In this document: positions 22,133 through 31,535 of the stretch, in pieces
How positions within the stretch are numbered: position 1 is the first letter of the stretch
How the letters are laid out: each line of letters opens with the position of its first letter
Made by a program: the position numbers and the translations under genes
Notes under the pieces: model-generated
What the model was told of the DNA's origin: nothing
Database searches by the model: none
Seen by the model: only the letters and a program-made list of their open reading frames with translations
Assembly (NCBI GenBank): GCA_036563805.1
Contig: DATCLS010000015.1
Span: 1-64,000 of the forward strand
Length of the DNA: 64,000 nucleotides
Direction of reading: 5' to 3'
DNA from: DATCLS01 sp036563805
GTDB lineage: Bacteria; Actinomycetota; Acidimicrobiia; Acidimicrobiales; VFJN01

Positions 22133-23413
22133 ATGCGGACGGTCGGGGTCGGAAGCGGGGCGGCAGCCCCGTCGGTGTGGGGGCTCGCCGGCATCGAGCG
22201 CCGGGCGTGGCGCATCGGCCTGCCGACCCGGCGGCTGTTCCTGATCCTCGCCCTGGTCACGGCGGTGGCGGTCGCCGCCGGCGGCCTCGCCTCGGCGTGG
22301 GTCGTCGGGCGCAACGCGGGCACGATCGACGCCGCCCGCGACCAGGGCCTCGGCGTGGCCCGGGCCGCCACCGAGTTCCGCACCAACCTGGTGGCCGCCG
22401 ACGCCCAGGCGGCCACCACACTGCTGGCCGGCGGCCTCGAGACGCCGGCGGCCCGCCGGGCCTACGACGAGTCGATCGTCGACGCCGGCCAGTGGCTGAC
22501 CCGGGCGGCGCTCATGGCCCCCGACGACGACGCCGAGGACATCGAGGCGCTGGCCGACGGGCTGGTCACCTACGCGGGGCTGGTCGAGACCGCCCGGGCC
22601 AACGCCCGCCAGGGCTACCCGGTCAGCGCCGCCTACCTGGGCCAGGCCCGGGCTTTGGCCCGCGACGACCTCGTGCCCCGGGCCGAGCGGCTGCGGCGCT
22701 CCGGCGAGCAGCGTCTGGCCCGGGCCGCCAACAGCATCGCCGGCCCCAGCGGCCTGGCCGCAGTGGGGACGCTGGCCGTGGGGCTCGTCGCTCTGTCGGG
22801 CTCGGCGGCCGTCGTGGCCGGCCGCACCCGGCGCCTGACGCACCCGTGGCTGCTCGTCGGGGCGTTCGCCGGCGTCGCCGCCTTCGGCCTGGTCACCGCG
22901 GGCGTCTGGTCGCAGGGCCGCGAGCTGCGGCGGGCGGCGACCGACGACATCGACGCCTACGTCGCCGCCAACGACGCGGCGTTCACGCTCTCCAGCCTGC
23001 GGGTGACGGAGATCAGCGCCGTCGCCGCCCGGGGCAGCGGGCAGGCGCTGTACCGCGACTTCGACACCAGCGCTGAGGCGCTGGCCGCCGACCTTCGAGG
23101 CGGCGACCAGGGCGCGCTGGCCGACGCCGTCGAGCGCTACTCGGCCGGGGTCGACCAGGTCGAGGAGGCCGAAGCCGGCGGCGACACGGGCCGGGCCGCC
23201 GAGATCGTCCTCACCGGCGAGTCGGCTCAGGCGTTCGCGGAGGCCGACGCGGACGCCCGGGCGGCGGTGAGCCGGGCCCGCCGGACCCTCGGCGAGCGGC
23301 TCGACGCCGCCTCCGGCGCCGAGGTCCCGGCGCTCGTGCCCGTCGCCCTCGGGCTGGTGGCGGCCGGGGCGGCGACGGCCGGCGTGCTGGCCCGGGCAAG
23401 GAGGTACCGGTGA
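22133..23413 (+). CDS. glnX: GlnX-like membrane sensor of the PknG pathway
   Basis: The 426-residue protein has a short cytoplasmic N-terminus, a membrane segment at about 36-58, an extracytoplasmic helical domain (60-200), two membrane segments (206-230, 238-259), a second helical domain and a final segment near 400-420. That is the four-helix, two-sensor-domain layout of mycobacterial GlnX. Its place directly before a GlnH-like lipoprotein and PknG supports the call. In mycobacteria GlnX relays binding of aspartate/glutamate by GlnH to PknG. A TACGTT -10 at 22120-22125 lies seven bases before the ATG, suggesting a leaderless operon promoter. Confidence 0.75.
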   Translation: MRTVGVGSGAAAPSVWGLAGIERRAWRIGLPTRRLFLILALVTAVAVAAGGLASAWVVGRNAGTIDAARDQGLGVARAATEFRTNLVAADAQAATTLLAGGLETPAARRAYDESIVDAGQWLTRAALMAPDDDAEDIEALADGLVTYAGLVETARANARQGYPVSAAYLGQARALARDDLVPRAERLRRSGEQRLARAANSIAGPSGLAAVGTLAVGLVALSGSAAVVAGRTRRLTHPWLLVGAFAGVAAFGLVTAGVWSQGRELRRAATDDIDAYVAANDAAFTLSSLRVTEISAVAARGSGQALYRDFDTSAEALAADLRGGDQGALADAVERYSAGVDQVEEAEAGGDTGRAAEIVLTGESAQAFAEADADARAAVSRARRTLGERLDAASGAEVPALVPVALGLVAAGAATAGVLARARRYR

Positions 23414-24402
23414 GGGCGGCGCCCGCCGCCGGGCGGGGAGGCCGCCGGGGCGCGCCGGCTGCCGCCGTCGCGCTGCTCCTCGCCCTCGGCGCCGGGGCCT
23501 GCGCCCAGGTCGACGTCCCCGAGTCGCTGCCGGAGCCGACGACCACGACCGCCCCGCCGGTCGAGGCGCCGCCGCCGGAACCCGACTGCGGGAACCCGGC
23601 GGCCAGCCTGCGGCCGGACGGTCCGGCGGGCACCGACGTGCCGGCCGGTAGCTACATGGCCGACATCCGCGAGCGGGGCCGCTTGCGGGTCGGGGTCGAC
23701 GTGGGCACGCTCCGGCTCTCGAGCGTCGACCCGCTCACCGGCGAGTTCACCGGCTTCGACGTCGACATCGCCCGCGAGGTGGCGGCCGCCCTGTTCGACG
23801 ACCCCGACGCGGTGCAGTTCATCGGCATCCCCAGCAGCGAGCGCGAGAACGTGCTCCGGGACGGCGACGTCGACCTGGTGGCCTCCAGCTTCACGGCGAC
23901 GTGCAGCCGCCGCCAGCGCGTGTCGTTCTCGTCCGAGTACTTCCGGGCCGGCCAGCGGGTCCTGGTGCGCGACGACGACCCCGCCGGGTCGCTCGCGGAT
24001 CTGGGCGAGCGCGGGGCGGAGGTGTGCGTGTCGGCCGGGTCGACCGCCATCGCCAACATCCAGAACCAGCCCGAGCCGCACCCGGAGATCGTCCCCGCTC
24101 CCCAGCGGGCCGACTGCCTGGTGCGGCTCCAGCGGGGCGAGGCCGACGCCATGGTCACCGACGACGCCATCCTGGCCGGGATGGCCGCCCAGGACCCGAG
24201 CCTGCGCATCGTGGGCGAGCGGCTGAGCACCGAGCCCTACGCGCTCGGCCTGCCGCCCGGCCACCGTGAGTGGGTTCGGTACGTCAACGCCGTGCTCGAC
24301 GACGTCCGCTCGTCGGGGCGGTGGGAGCAGCTCTACGCCGAGCACCTGGCCGACGTCCTCGGGCCCAGCTCCGGCCCGCCGGCGCCGGTGTACGAGGACT
24401 GA
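23410..24402 (+). CDS. glnH: GlnH-like glutamate/aspartate-binding lipoprotein
   Basis: The 330-residue precursor has a lipoprotein signal with Cys at residue 31 (LGAGAC), a Pro/Thr/Glu-rich linker and a family 3 solute-binding domain: LRVGVDVGTLRLSSVD, FTGFDVDIAREVAAAL, VDLVASSFTATCSRRQRVSFSSEYF. No amino-acid permease or ATPase is nearby, so it probably senses rather than transports. GTGA overlap with glnX and the following pknG match the mycobacterial glnX-glnH-pknG order. Confidence 0.85.
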   Translation: MRAAPAAGRGGRRGAPAAAVALLLALGAGACAQVDVPESLPEPTTTTAPPVEAPPPEPDCGNPAASLRPDGPAGTDVPAGSYMADIRERGRLRVGVDVGTLRLSSVDPLTGEFTGFDVDIAREVAAALFDDPDAVQFIGIPSSERENVLRDGDVDLVASSFTATCSRRQRVSFSSEYFRAGQRVLVRDDDPAGSLADLGERGAEVCVSAGSTAIANIQNQPEPHPEIVPAPQRADCLVRLQRGEADAMVTDDAILAGMAAQDPSLRIVGERLSTEPYALGLPPGHREWVRYVNAVLDDVRSSGRWEQLYAEHLADVLGPSSGPPAPVYED

Positions 24403-24413
24403 GGGCGGGGACG

Positions 24414-25475
24414 GTGCCGGACCCCGCCGAGACCCTCGTCGCCAGCGTCAGCCGGTCGCTCGCCGCGCTCGGCGCCCGGCTGGTCGACATCGAGGCCGAC
24501 CCCACGGTCGAGCTGGCCCGCAGCGGGAGCCTGACGGGCGGCAGCGCCGCGACCTGGGCCGAGGCCGACGCCGACCTGGCCCGAGCCTGGGAGGTGTACC
24601 GGACGGTCGACGACCTCGTCCGCCAGGCCGAGGCCGACCCCGACCGGGGCTGGCTCCAGCTCGAGACGGCCAGGGTCCCTGGCCCCGACGGGCCGGCCCG
24701 CCCGGTCGACGCCCTGGCCGCCGCCGAGGCGGCCGTCGACCGCGCCGCCGCGGTGATCGCCCGCCTGCTGGTGGCCTGGGACCAGCTCGCCGCCCGGACC
24801 ACGGCGGCCGGCACACGGGCCAGGGCGGCGGCGGCCGCCGACGTCGAGCGGTCGGTGACCGCACTGGCCGAGCTGCTGGCCAGCGACCCGCTCGCCGTCA
24901 CCGAGGCCGACGTCGCCGACCTGGAGCGGCGGGCCGCCGAGGCCGAGGCCCGGCACACCGCCGCCCGCACCGCCTCGGCCCGCGTCGCCCTCGACCTCGA
25001 CCAGGCCCGCCGGCAGCTCACCGATCTGGCCGCCGACCTGGAGGCGGCGGCCGGCGAGCTCGACCACGCCTCCAGCCGCATCGCCGGCCTGGGCCGCCCC
25101 GACCCCGTGCCCGACCTCGACGCCCTCGGCCAGTGGCTGGACCGGATCGCGGCCGAGGCCGAGACCCGGCCCGACCGCGCCGCCGCCGCCCTGGACGACT
25201 GGCGGGCGGCGGCCGACGAGCGGCGGGCGGCGCTGGACGCCGCCCTCGAGCGGGCGCGCGCCGCCATGCGCCGGCGCGACGAGGCCCGCGGCCTGTGGAA
25301 GGCGCTGCGGGCCAAGGCCGGGGCCCGCAAGCTCGACGAGCGGCCCGACGTGGCCGACGCGCTTCAGGTCGCGCTGGACGAGGTCCGGCGCGGCCCCTGC
25401 GACCTCGACCGGGCCGAGGCCGCGCTGGCCCGGCTGTCCACCCTGCTCAGCACCCGCCCAGGAGGGGCCCGATGA
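24414..25475 (+). CDS. Coiled-coil protein of the pknG operon, function unknown
   Basis: The 353-residue protein is almost entirely helical, rich in Ala, Arg, Glu and Leu, with long heptad-like stretches (for example 180-290) and no membrane segment or signal. The GTG at 24414 follows GGGCGGGGA, 11 bp after glnH, and the stop overlaps the pknG ATG (ATGA). I recognise no domain. Its fixed place between sensor lipoprotein and kinase suggests a cytoplasmic scaffold or linker, possibly between GlnX and PknG; this is inference from position. Confidence 0.65.
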   Translation: MPDPAETLVASVSRSLAALGARLVDIEADPTVELARSGSLTGGSAATWAEADADLARAWEVYRTVDDLVRQAEADPDRGWLQLETARVPGPDGPARPVDALAAAEAAVDRAAAVIARLLVAWDQLAARTTAAGTRARAAAAADVERSVTALAELLASDPLAVTEADVADLERRAAEAEARHTAARTASARVALDLDQARRQLTDLAADLEAAAGELDHASSRIAGLGRPDPVPDLDALGQWLDRIAAEAETRPDRAAAALDDWRAAADERRAALDAALERARAAMRRRDEARGLWKALRAKAGARKLDERPDVADALQVALDEVRRGPCDLDRAEAALARLSTLLSTRPGGAR

Positions 25476-27709
25476 CCGCATGCGCCCGGTCCGGCTGCGG
25501 CGGCACGATCGTCGACGGCTACTGCGACATGTGCGGGATGGCGCCGGCCAAGGCACCCGCCGCCGGCTCCGGGGGGATCGGCGCAGCCGGCACCGGGGCC
25601 GCCGGGTCCGGCGCCACCGGCGTCGAGCGGCCCAGCGGGCGCCAGTCGGGCCGGGTCGACGTGTCCCGGATGTCGGGGGCCACGACGCCGTCCGGCTCCC
25701 GGTCCCGCCGCAGCCGCATCGGGGCCGGGGTGGTGACGATCGAGCCCGTCCCCGACGTCGACCCCGACGGGCTCGTCATGGACGACCCGACCGTCCCGGA
25801 GAAGAGCCGGTACTGCTCCAACCCCGACTGCGAGGCGCCGGTCGGCCGGAGCATCGACGGCCGTCCCGGGCGGGTGTCCGGCTTCTGCAGCAACTGCCGG
25901 ACGCCGTTCGACTTCTCCGCCAAGCTGGCCAAGGGCGATGTCGTCGCCGACCAGTACGAGGTGGTCGGCCCCCTGGCCCACGGCGGGCTCGGCTGGATCT
26001 ACCTGGCCCGCGACCGCAAGCTGTCGATGCGGCCCTGCGTGCTCAAGGGCCTGCTCAACGAGGACGACGCGGCCGCGGCCGAGGCGGCGGTGGCCGAGCG
26101 CCAGTTCCTGGCCGAGGTCTCCCACCCGGCGATCGTCGACGTCTACAACTTCGTCGCCCACGAGGGGCGGACGTACATCGTCATGGAGTTCGTCGGCGGC
26201 CCCAGCCTGAAGAAGATCGCCGTCGACCACCGGGCCGAGCACGGCCGGCCCCTGCCGCCGGCCCGGGCGGCCAGCTACCTGCTGGCCGTCCTGCCGGCGT
26301 TCTCGTACCTGCACCAGCGCGGCCTCGTCTATTGCGACTTCAAGCCCGACAACGTCATCCACGTGGGTGACGCCGTCCAGCTCATCGACCTGGGCGGCGT
26401 CCGGCGCATCGACGATCCCGACGCCCCGATCTTCGGGACCCCCGGCTACCAGGCCCCCGAGGTGCCGCGGACCGGCCCGACCGTGGCCAGCGACCTGTAC
26501 ACGATCGGCCGGGCCCTCGCCGTGCTCATCCTCGACTGGCCCGAGTGGCAGCGGGCCGACCGCGACCGTCTGCCCCGGCGTGAGGATCACGACGTGCTGC
26601 TCGAGCACGAGTCGCTGTGGCGGTTCCTCGAGCGGGCCTGCCACCCCGACCCCGAGCAGCGGTTCCGCGACGCCGACGAGATGGCCGAGGCGCTCCACGG
26701 CGTGCTGTGCCAGGTGGCGGCCGCCGAGGACGGCGCCCCCCGGCCGTCGACCAGCACCCGGTTCACGCCGCCCCGCCCCACCCTCGACGGGCCGGACTGG
26801 CGGCTGCTGCCCCAGCCGCTGCTGCCCAACCACCCGCGCCTGGCCAACCGGGTGGCGGGCATCGGGACCGGCGACCCGTGGGCGACGGTGGGCCTCGCGG
26901 ACGCCGCCAGGCCCCAGGGTCTGTCGTGGGCAGACGCCGCCGCCGTGGCCCGCGCCCTGTGCGAGGTCGGCGACCACCGCCGTGCCGCCGAGGTCGTCGA
27001 GCTGCTCGACCCCGCCTCGCCCGACGCCGAGCCCGACCGCAGCGTCCTCGACGCCGCCCGCTCGTGCCTGCGGGGCGTCGTCGCCCTGGCCGCCGGCCGG
27101 CCGCCGGACGCGGTGGCCGCCCTCGACGCCGCCTATGCGGCGGCGCCGGGCGAGCTTGCCTGCGCCTTCGCCTTCGCCGCCGCCCTCGAGGCCACCGGCG
27201 ACCCGGCCTCGCTGGAGCGGGCGGCGTCGCTGTACCAGCGGGTGGCGATGACCGACCCCAGCTGGGTGGCGGCCACGGCCGGCCTGGCCCGCACGCTCGC
27301 CGACCTCGGCCGGCCGGTCGACGCCGCCCGGGTGCTGGCCACGGTCCCCACCGGGCACCCGCTGCGCGCCGAGGCGCTCACGCTGGCGCTGCGGGCGCTC
27401 AACGCCGCGGGCACCTACGACGAGCGGGCCGTGGCCGTCGCCGTCGACCACCTGCGGTCCGTCCGGGCCGACGCCCGGGGCGCGGCCGAGGCCGAGCTGG
27501 CCGTCGAGCTCTACAGCGGGGCGCTCGCCGCCGTGCAGCGGGGCCAACAGGTGGGGCCCGCGGTCGGCGACGTCCCGGCCAGCGTCCCCGACCTGGCGGC
27601 CGCCACCGAGGGGGCGCTGCTCGAGCTGGCGGACGTGACCTCCAACCGCGACCGGCGTCACGCCCTGCTGGACGCCGCCGCCCGTACCCGACCCTGGAGC
27701 CTGTGGTGA
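25472..27709 (+). CDS. pknG: Serine/threonine protein kinase PknG
   Basis: The 745 residues are close to the 750 of mycobacterial PknG. Two zinc/rubredoxin-like modules come first: C4-x4-C9...C18-x2-C21, and C115-x4-C120...C139-x2-C142. The kinase domain follows, with glycine loop LAHGGLGWIYLAR (168-180), catalytic Lys192 (CVLKG), YCDFKPDN (Asp289), DLG instead of DFG (306-308, as in PknG) and APE (328-330). A TPR-like helical domain fills about 440-745. In mycobacteria it phosphorylates the FHA protein GarA to adjust 2-oxoglutarate metabolism. The first cysteine ribbon is an addition to the mycobacterial layout. The ATG overlaps the upstream stop. Confidence 0.95.
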   Translation: MTACARSGCGGTIVDGYCDMCGMAPAKAPAAGSGGIGAAGTGAAGSGATGVERPSGRQSGRVDVSRMSGATTPSGSRSRRSRIGAGVVTIEPVPDVDPDGLVMDDPTVPEKSRYCSNPDCEAPVGRSIDGRPGRVSGFCSNCRTPFDFSAKLAKGDVVADQYEVVGPLAHGGLGWIYLARDRKLSMRPCVLKGLLNEDDAAAAEAAVAERQFLAEVSHPAIVDVYNFVAHEGRTYIVMEFVGGPSLKKIAVDHRAEHGRPLPPARAASYLLAVLPAFSYLHQRGLVYCDFKPDNVIHVGDAVQLIDLGGVRRIDDPDAPIFGTPGYQAPEVPRTGPTVASDLYTIGRALAVLILDWPEWQRADRDRLPRREDHDVLLEHESLWRFLERACHPDPEQRFRDADEMAEALHGVLCQVAAAEDGAPRPSTSTRFTPPRPTLDGPDWRLLPQPLLPNHPRLANRVAGIGTGDPWATVGLADAARPQGLSWADAAAVARALCEVGDHRRAAEVVELLDPASPDAEPDRSVLDAARSCLRGVVALAAGRPPDAVAALDAAYAAAPGELACAFAFAAALEATGDPASLERAASLYQRVAMTDPSWVAATAGLARTLADLGRPVDAARVLATVPTGHPLRAEALTLALRALNAAGTYDERAVAVAVDHLRSVRADARGAAEAELAVELYSGALAAVQRGQQVGPAVGDVPASVPDLAAATEGALLELADVTSNRDRRHALLDAAARTRPWSLW

Positions 27710-29034
27710 GCGTCCCCGACCCCCTGCCCGCCCGACCCGACACCCTCGGCGCCGTCGGCGCCGACCCCCACGACGCCGACGTCGACGTGCTCGCCGCCGA
27801 GCCCGGCGACGCCGAACCGGGCGGTCCCGGGTCCGGCGGGGCGACCGGGTCCGTCGAACCGATTGATGCCCGCGCCGCCGCGCCGGGCGGGACCGGGGCG
27901 TGCGGGGCGTGCGGGGAGGCGCTGCGGCCCGGGGCCAAGTTCTGCGAGGCGTGCGGTGCGCCCGCCGGTGGGCCGGGCGCCCCCGGCCCCGGCGGTGGGG
28001 GCGGCCCCCGGCCGGTGTCCGCCGGCGGCGCCTGCACCCGGTGCGGCGGCGAGGTGGGCGACGACGGCTACTGCACCGCCTGCGGCCACCGGGCGCTGGA
28101 GCCGGTCACGGTCGACGACCGGGGCCCGGTGGCGTCGGCCACCCACCGGGGCCGGCGCCACGAGCGCAACGAGGACGCGGTGGCCCTGGGGGCGACGGCC
28201 GAGGGCTGGCCGGTGCTGGTCGTGTCCGACGGCGTGTCGGCCAGCCCCAACCCCCACCTGGCATCGGCGGCGGCCGTGCGGGCGGCGGCCGAGCGCCTGG
28301 CCGGCCGCCCGTTCACCGGCGAGGCCGACGTCGCGGCGGCCGTGGCCGCCGCTCAGGAGGCGGCGAGCGCCCAGCCCGCCGACGGCGACCCGTTGTGGGA
28401 CGGCGACGGGGGCCACCCCGCCTGCACGATCGTGGTGGCGGTGGCCACCGACCGGGCCGTGGTCGCCGCCAACGTCGGGGACGCCCGGGTCCACATGCTG
28501 CGGGCCCGCGACGGCGACTGGGCCGCCGTCCAGCTCACCTCCGACGACAGCCTGGCCGCCCGCGCCGTGGCCGCCGGCGAGGACCCCGAGGTGGCGCTGG
28601 CGTCGCCGGGCGGGCACACGCTGATCGCCTGGCTGGGGGCCGACGCCCCCGAGCTGGCCCCGCACGTCGTCACCCGCCCGGCCGCCGCCGGCGACCTGGT
28701 CGTCGCCGACAGCGACGGCCTGTGGAACTACGCGCCGACCGACGACTCGTTCGGCGCCTTGGCCGCCGAGCTCGTGCCGCCCCCGCCGGCCACGGGCGAC
28801 CTGCCGGCCGCCGAGGTCGCCGAGCGCCTGGTGACCTGGGCGATCGGCGAGGGCGGCGCCGACAACGTCACCGTCGCTCTGGCGCCGGTCCCAGGGGAGC
28901 CGGGCGACGCCGACACCACCCCGACCGCGCCGAAGGCGGCGCCGTCGACGGCATCGATCCCGACCGAGCCGGACGCGGCGACGCCGGCCGTACCGGACGC
29001 GGCGGACGGACCCGAGGACGAGGAGGGCACGTGA
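27706..29034 (+). CDS. PP2C-type protein phosphatase with double zinc ribbon
   Basis: In the 442-residue protein, the first ~60 residues are acidic and disordered. Two zinc ribbons follow (CGACGEAL...FCEACG and CTRCGGEV...YCTACG), then a PPM/PP2C domain with RHERNEDA, VSDGVS, VANVGDARVH, VADSDGLW and GGADNVTV, which supply the metal-binding aspartates. It should dephosphorylate Ser/Thr targets, plausibly those of PknG. The domain is soluble with no transmembrane segment, unlike PstP. The GTG overlaps the pknG stop; a GTG three bases earlier is possible. Confidence 0.9.
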   Translation: MSVPDPLPARPDTLGAVGADPHDADVDVLAAEPGDAEPGGPGSGGATGSVEPIDARAAAPGGTGACGACGEALRPGAKFCEACGAPAGGPGAPGPGGGGGPRPVSAGGACTRCGGEVGDDGYCTACGHRALEPVTVDDRGPVASATHRGRRHERNEDAVALGATAEGWPVLVVSDGVSASPNPHLASAAAVRAAAERLAGRPFTGEADVAAAVAAAQEAASAQPADGDPLWDGDGGHPACTIVVAVATDRAVVAANVGDARVHMLRARDGDWAAVQLTSDDSLAARAVAAGEDPEVALASPGGHTLIAWLGADAPELAPHVVTRPAAAGDLVVADSDGLWNYAPTDDSFGALAAELVPPPPATGDLPAAEVAERLVTWAIGEGGADNVTVALAPVPGEPGDADTTPTAPKAAPSTASIPTEPDAATPAVPDAADGPEDEEGT

Positions 29035-30395
29035 CCGACACCCAGGGGGCTCCGGCCCCGTTCACCGCCGAGACGTTCCAGAACCAGTACCTGGCGGCCG
29101 GGGCCAGCGTGGTGGACGCGGTGGTCACGGTGGCAGCCACTGACGACACCGCCGGCGACGGCGCCGGCGCGGCCGACCAGCCGGTCGCCGACGCGACGCC
29201 GGCGGCGGGCGGCCGGGCCGAGATCGTGGTCATCGACACGAGCGGCTCCATGGGCTCCGGCCGCAAGATGCCGGAGGCCAAGGCCGCGGCCCGGGCCGCC
29301 GTCGACACCATCGAGGACGGCGTCGCCTTCGCCATCGTCGCCGGGTCGCACCAGGCGTGGATGGTCTGGCCCAACGACGGCCGGACCCTGGCCGTGGCGT
29401 CGCCCGCCGAGCGCGCCGGGGCCCAGCAGGCGATCGACGCGCTGCAGCCGGCGGGCGGCACCGCCATCAGCACGTGGCTCGACCTCGCCCGCCAGCTGTT
29501 CGCGTCGGCTAACGTCGCCGCCCGCCACGCCATCCTCCTCACCGACGGCCGCAACGAGAGCGAGCCGGGCCACCGCCTCACCGCGGCGATCGACCAGTGC
29601 CGGGGCCTGTTCCAGTGCGACTGCCGGGGGGTGGGCGTCGACTGGGAGGTCGAGGAGCTGCGGGGCATCGCCACCGCCCTGCTCGGCACCGTCGACATCG
29701 TCGCCGACCCGGCGGACCTGGCGGACGACTTCCGGTCGATGATCGGCGCCAGCCAGGCCCGCGCCCTTCCCGACGTCAAGCTGCGACTGTGGGCTCCCCA
29801 GGGGGCGACGATCGAGTCGCTGCGCCAGGTCGCCCCCGAGGTCCTCGACCTGACCACGACGGGCACGCCCAGCGGGCCCCTGACCCAGGACTTCCTGCTC
29901 GGCGGGTGGGCCCGGGGCGAGTCCCGCGACTACCACCTGAGGATCCGGGTCAAGCCGGGCGAGGTGGGCGACGAGATGCTGGCCGGCCGCGTCAGCCTGG
30001 TCATGGCCGACGGCACGGTCGCCACCCAGGCGCTGGTCAAGGCCGTCTGGACCGACGACGCCGAGCTGTCGACCCGTATGGACCGCCACGTCGCCCACTA
30101 CACCGGCCAGGTCGAGCTGGCCGAGGCCATCCAGTCGGGCCTGGCCGCGGCCAAGGCCGGCGACACGAAGACCGCCACCGTCAAGCTCGGGCGGGCCGCC
30201 CAGCTGGCCCACGAGTCCGGCCACCGCGACACGCTCAAGCTGTTGGCCGCCGTGGTTGACGTCGACGACGCCGAGTCCGGCACGGTCCGGCTCCGGCCCG
30301 ACGCCGGCAAGGCCGCGGAGATGACGCTCGACACCCGCTCGACGCGGACGGTCCGGCTGAAGCCCGACGAGCCCGACCCGGCGGGCGGCTCCTGA
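29031..30395 (+). CDS. VWA-domain protein of the pknG operon
   Basis: The 454-residue protein has a von Willebrand factor A domain at about 62-250 with an intact MIDAS DTSGSMGSG (Asp69), then a beta-rich middle part and a C-terminal helical region (QVELAEAIQSGLAAAKAGDTK) ending in a tail with TVRLRP/TVRLKP repeats. There is no signal peptide, so it acts in the cytoplasm as a metal-dependent adhesion module. The conserved TRTVRLKP tail could carry phosphothreonine sites for the FHA protein next door (inference). It starts at GTG overlapping the phosphatase stop. Confidence 0.85.
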   Translation: MTDTQGAPAPFTAETFQNQYLAAGASVVDAVVTVAATDDTAGDGAGAADQPVADATPAAGGRAEIVVIDTSGSMGSGRKMPEAKAAARAAVDTIEDGVAFAIVAGSHQAWMVWPNDGRTLAVASPAERAGAQQAIDALQPAGGTAISTWLDLARQLFASANVAARHAILLTDGRNESEPGHRLTAAIDQCRGLFQCDCRGVGVDWEVEELRGIATALLGTVDIVADPADLADDFRSMIGASQARALPDVKLRLWAPQGATIESLRQVAPEVLDLTTTGTPSGPLTQDFLLGGWARGESRDYHLRIRVKPGEVGDEMLAGRVSLVMADGTVATQALVKAVWTDDAELSTRMDRHVAHYTGQVELAEAIQSGLAAAKAGDTKTATVKLGRAAQLAHESGHRDTLKLLAAVVDVDDAESGTVRLRPDAGKAAEMTLDTRSTRTVRLKPDEPDPAGGS

Positions 30396-31021
30396 TGGCC
30401 ACCTGTCCCCAGGGCCACGAGTCGGCCACGACCGACTACTGCGACACCTGCGGCGCGCCGATCGAGGCGCCCCGCGACCCGACGGTCACGCTGCCGGCCG
30501 GCGAGGAACCGGAGCCGGGCCCGGCCTCGACCACCTGTCCGGCCTGCGGCGAGCCGGTGCGAGGCCGGTTCTGCGAGTCGTGCGGCTTCGACCCGGCGTC
30601 GGGGGAGGCCGCCCCCACCACCGAGGTGACCCTCGAGCTGGAGGCCGACCGGGCCCACTGGGAGCGCATGGTCGGCTCCGGCGAGCCCGCCTTCCCGGCG
30701 GCGCTGCCGGCGCTGCGGTTCGCGCTCACCGGCGACCGGGCCACGCTGGGCCGGGTGCGGCCGGGCGAGCCGGTCGAGGTCGACCTCGCCCTCACCGGGG
30801 CGGCCGCCGACCCGGCCGTCAGCCACCGGCAGTGCGAGTTCGAGCGCCAGGGCGACCGCTGGGTGGTCCGCGACGCGGGCAGCGCCAACGGCACCTGGAT
30901 CAACGACGCCAGCCGGCCGCTGGAGGCCGGGGCCGTCCACCCGCTCGTCGACGGCGACCGCATCCGGATGGGCGCCTGGACCTGCCTGCGGGTCCGCGTC
31001 GCCGCCCCCGCCGCCGACTGA
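30395..31021 (+). CDS. FHA-domain protein with zinc ribbons, GarA-like reader
   Basis: The 208-residue protein begins with two short cysteine ribbons (C4...C16-x2-C19 and C48-x2-C51...C60-x2-C63), a Thr-containing linker (TTEVT, 75-79) and a C-terminal FHA domain at about 100-205 with the phosphopeptide-binding residues GR (119-120), SH (143-144) and NG (165-166). GarA/OdhI have the same FHA fold and an N-terminal phosphorylatable Thr motif, but lack the ribbons. Placement in the pknG operon suggests that it is a PknG substrate or effector. ATG overlaps the VWA stop by one base. Confidence 0.85.
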   Translation: MATCPQGHESATTDYCDTCGAPIEAPRDPTVTLPAGEEPEPGPASTTCPACGEPVRGRFCESCGFDPASGEAAPTTEVTLELEADRAHWERMVGSGEPAFPAALPALRFALTGDRATLGRVRPGEPVEVDLALTGAAADPAVSHRQCEFERQGDRWVVRDAGSANGTWINDASRPLEAGAVHPLVDGDRIRMGAWTCLRVRVAAPAAD

Positions 31022-31535
31022 CCCCGGCCTCCGCTCGGGGGCGTGGACGGCCTGCCGACCCGGCTGACCCGGTTCCTCGGGCGGCGGGCGCGGAGGACGT
31101 CCGAGCTGCGCGGCCCGCGGCCTCGTCCCGGCCAGTCGCCTCCCCACGCTCGCCGGGCGGCCCGGGTGTGGGACGACCCGGCTGGGCGTCGGGCTGGTCG
31201 CCGGGCAGGTGGCCGAGAGGCTGACCTACGCCGGGGCCGGACGGCCGTTCATCTCCCGCCGCACGGTCGAGACCCACGCGAGCACGTGGAGCGCGAGCCG
31301 GGGGTCGCCACCCCGGCCGCGATCGTCGTCTGGGTGGTGCGGGGGCGCGACCGGTCCCGCACCGGGATCCGTAGGGAGAATCCGGGTCCGCACGGATGCG
31401 GCCGCCGCCCGGCCGGGCGCACGCTGGCCGCATGTCCTCCGTGGCGTCCACCCCCGTCATCGAGCTCGACGCGGCCGACGACGCCGTCCGCGCCGACCCC
31501 TATCGCCAGCCGTCGGCCCGCCAGGCGTCGGCCCG
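31022..31535. other. Non-coding region with decayed gene fragments
   Basis: About 510 bp lie between the FHA gene and the 3' end of a LuxR-type gene. No intact gene is seen. It holds a decayed LuxR helix-turn-helix (31180-31360) and an orphan gene start (31432 onward), both listed separately. Confidence 0.5.
31180..31360 (+). pseudogene. Decayed LuxR-type helix-turn-helix fragment
   Basis: The plus strand reads GLVAGQVAERLTYAG and then FISRRTVETHAS, a recognisable LuxR recognition helix interrupted by an insertion. After a frame change it continues ATPAAIVVWVVRGRD, the usual end of the domain. The effector part is missing. It is a remnant of a regulator gene. Confidence 0.5.
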
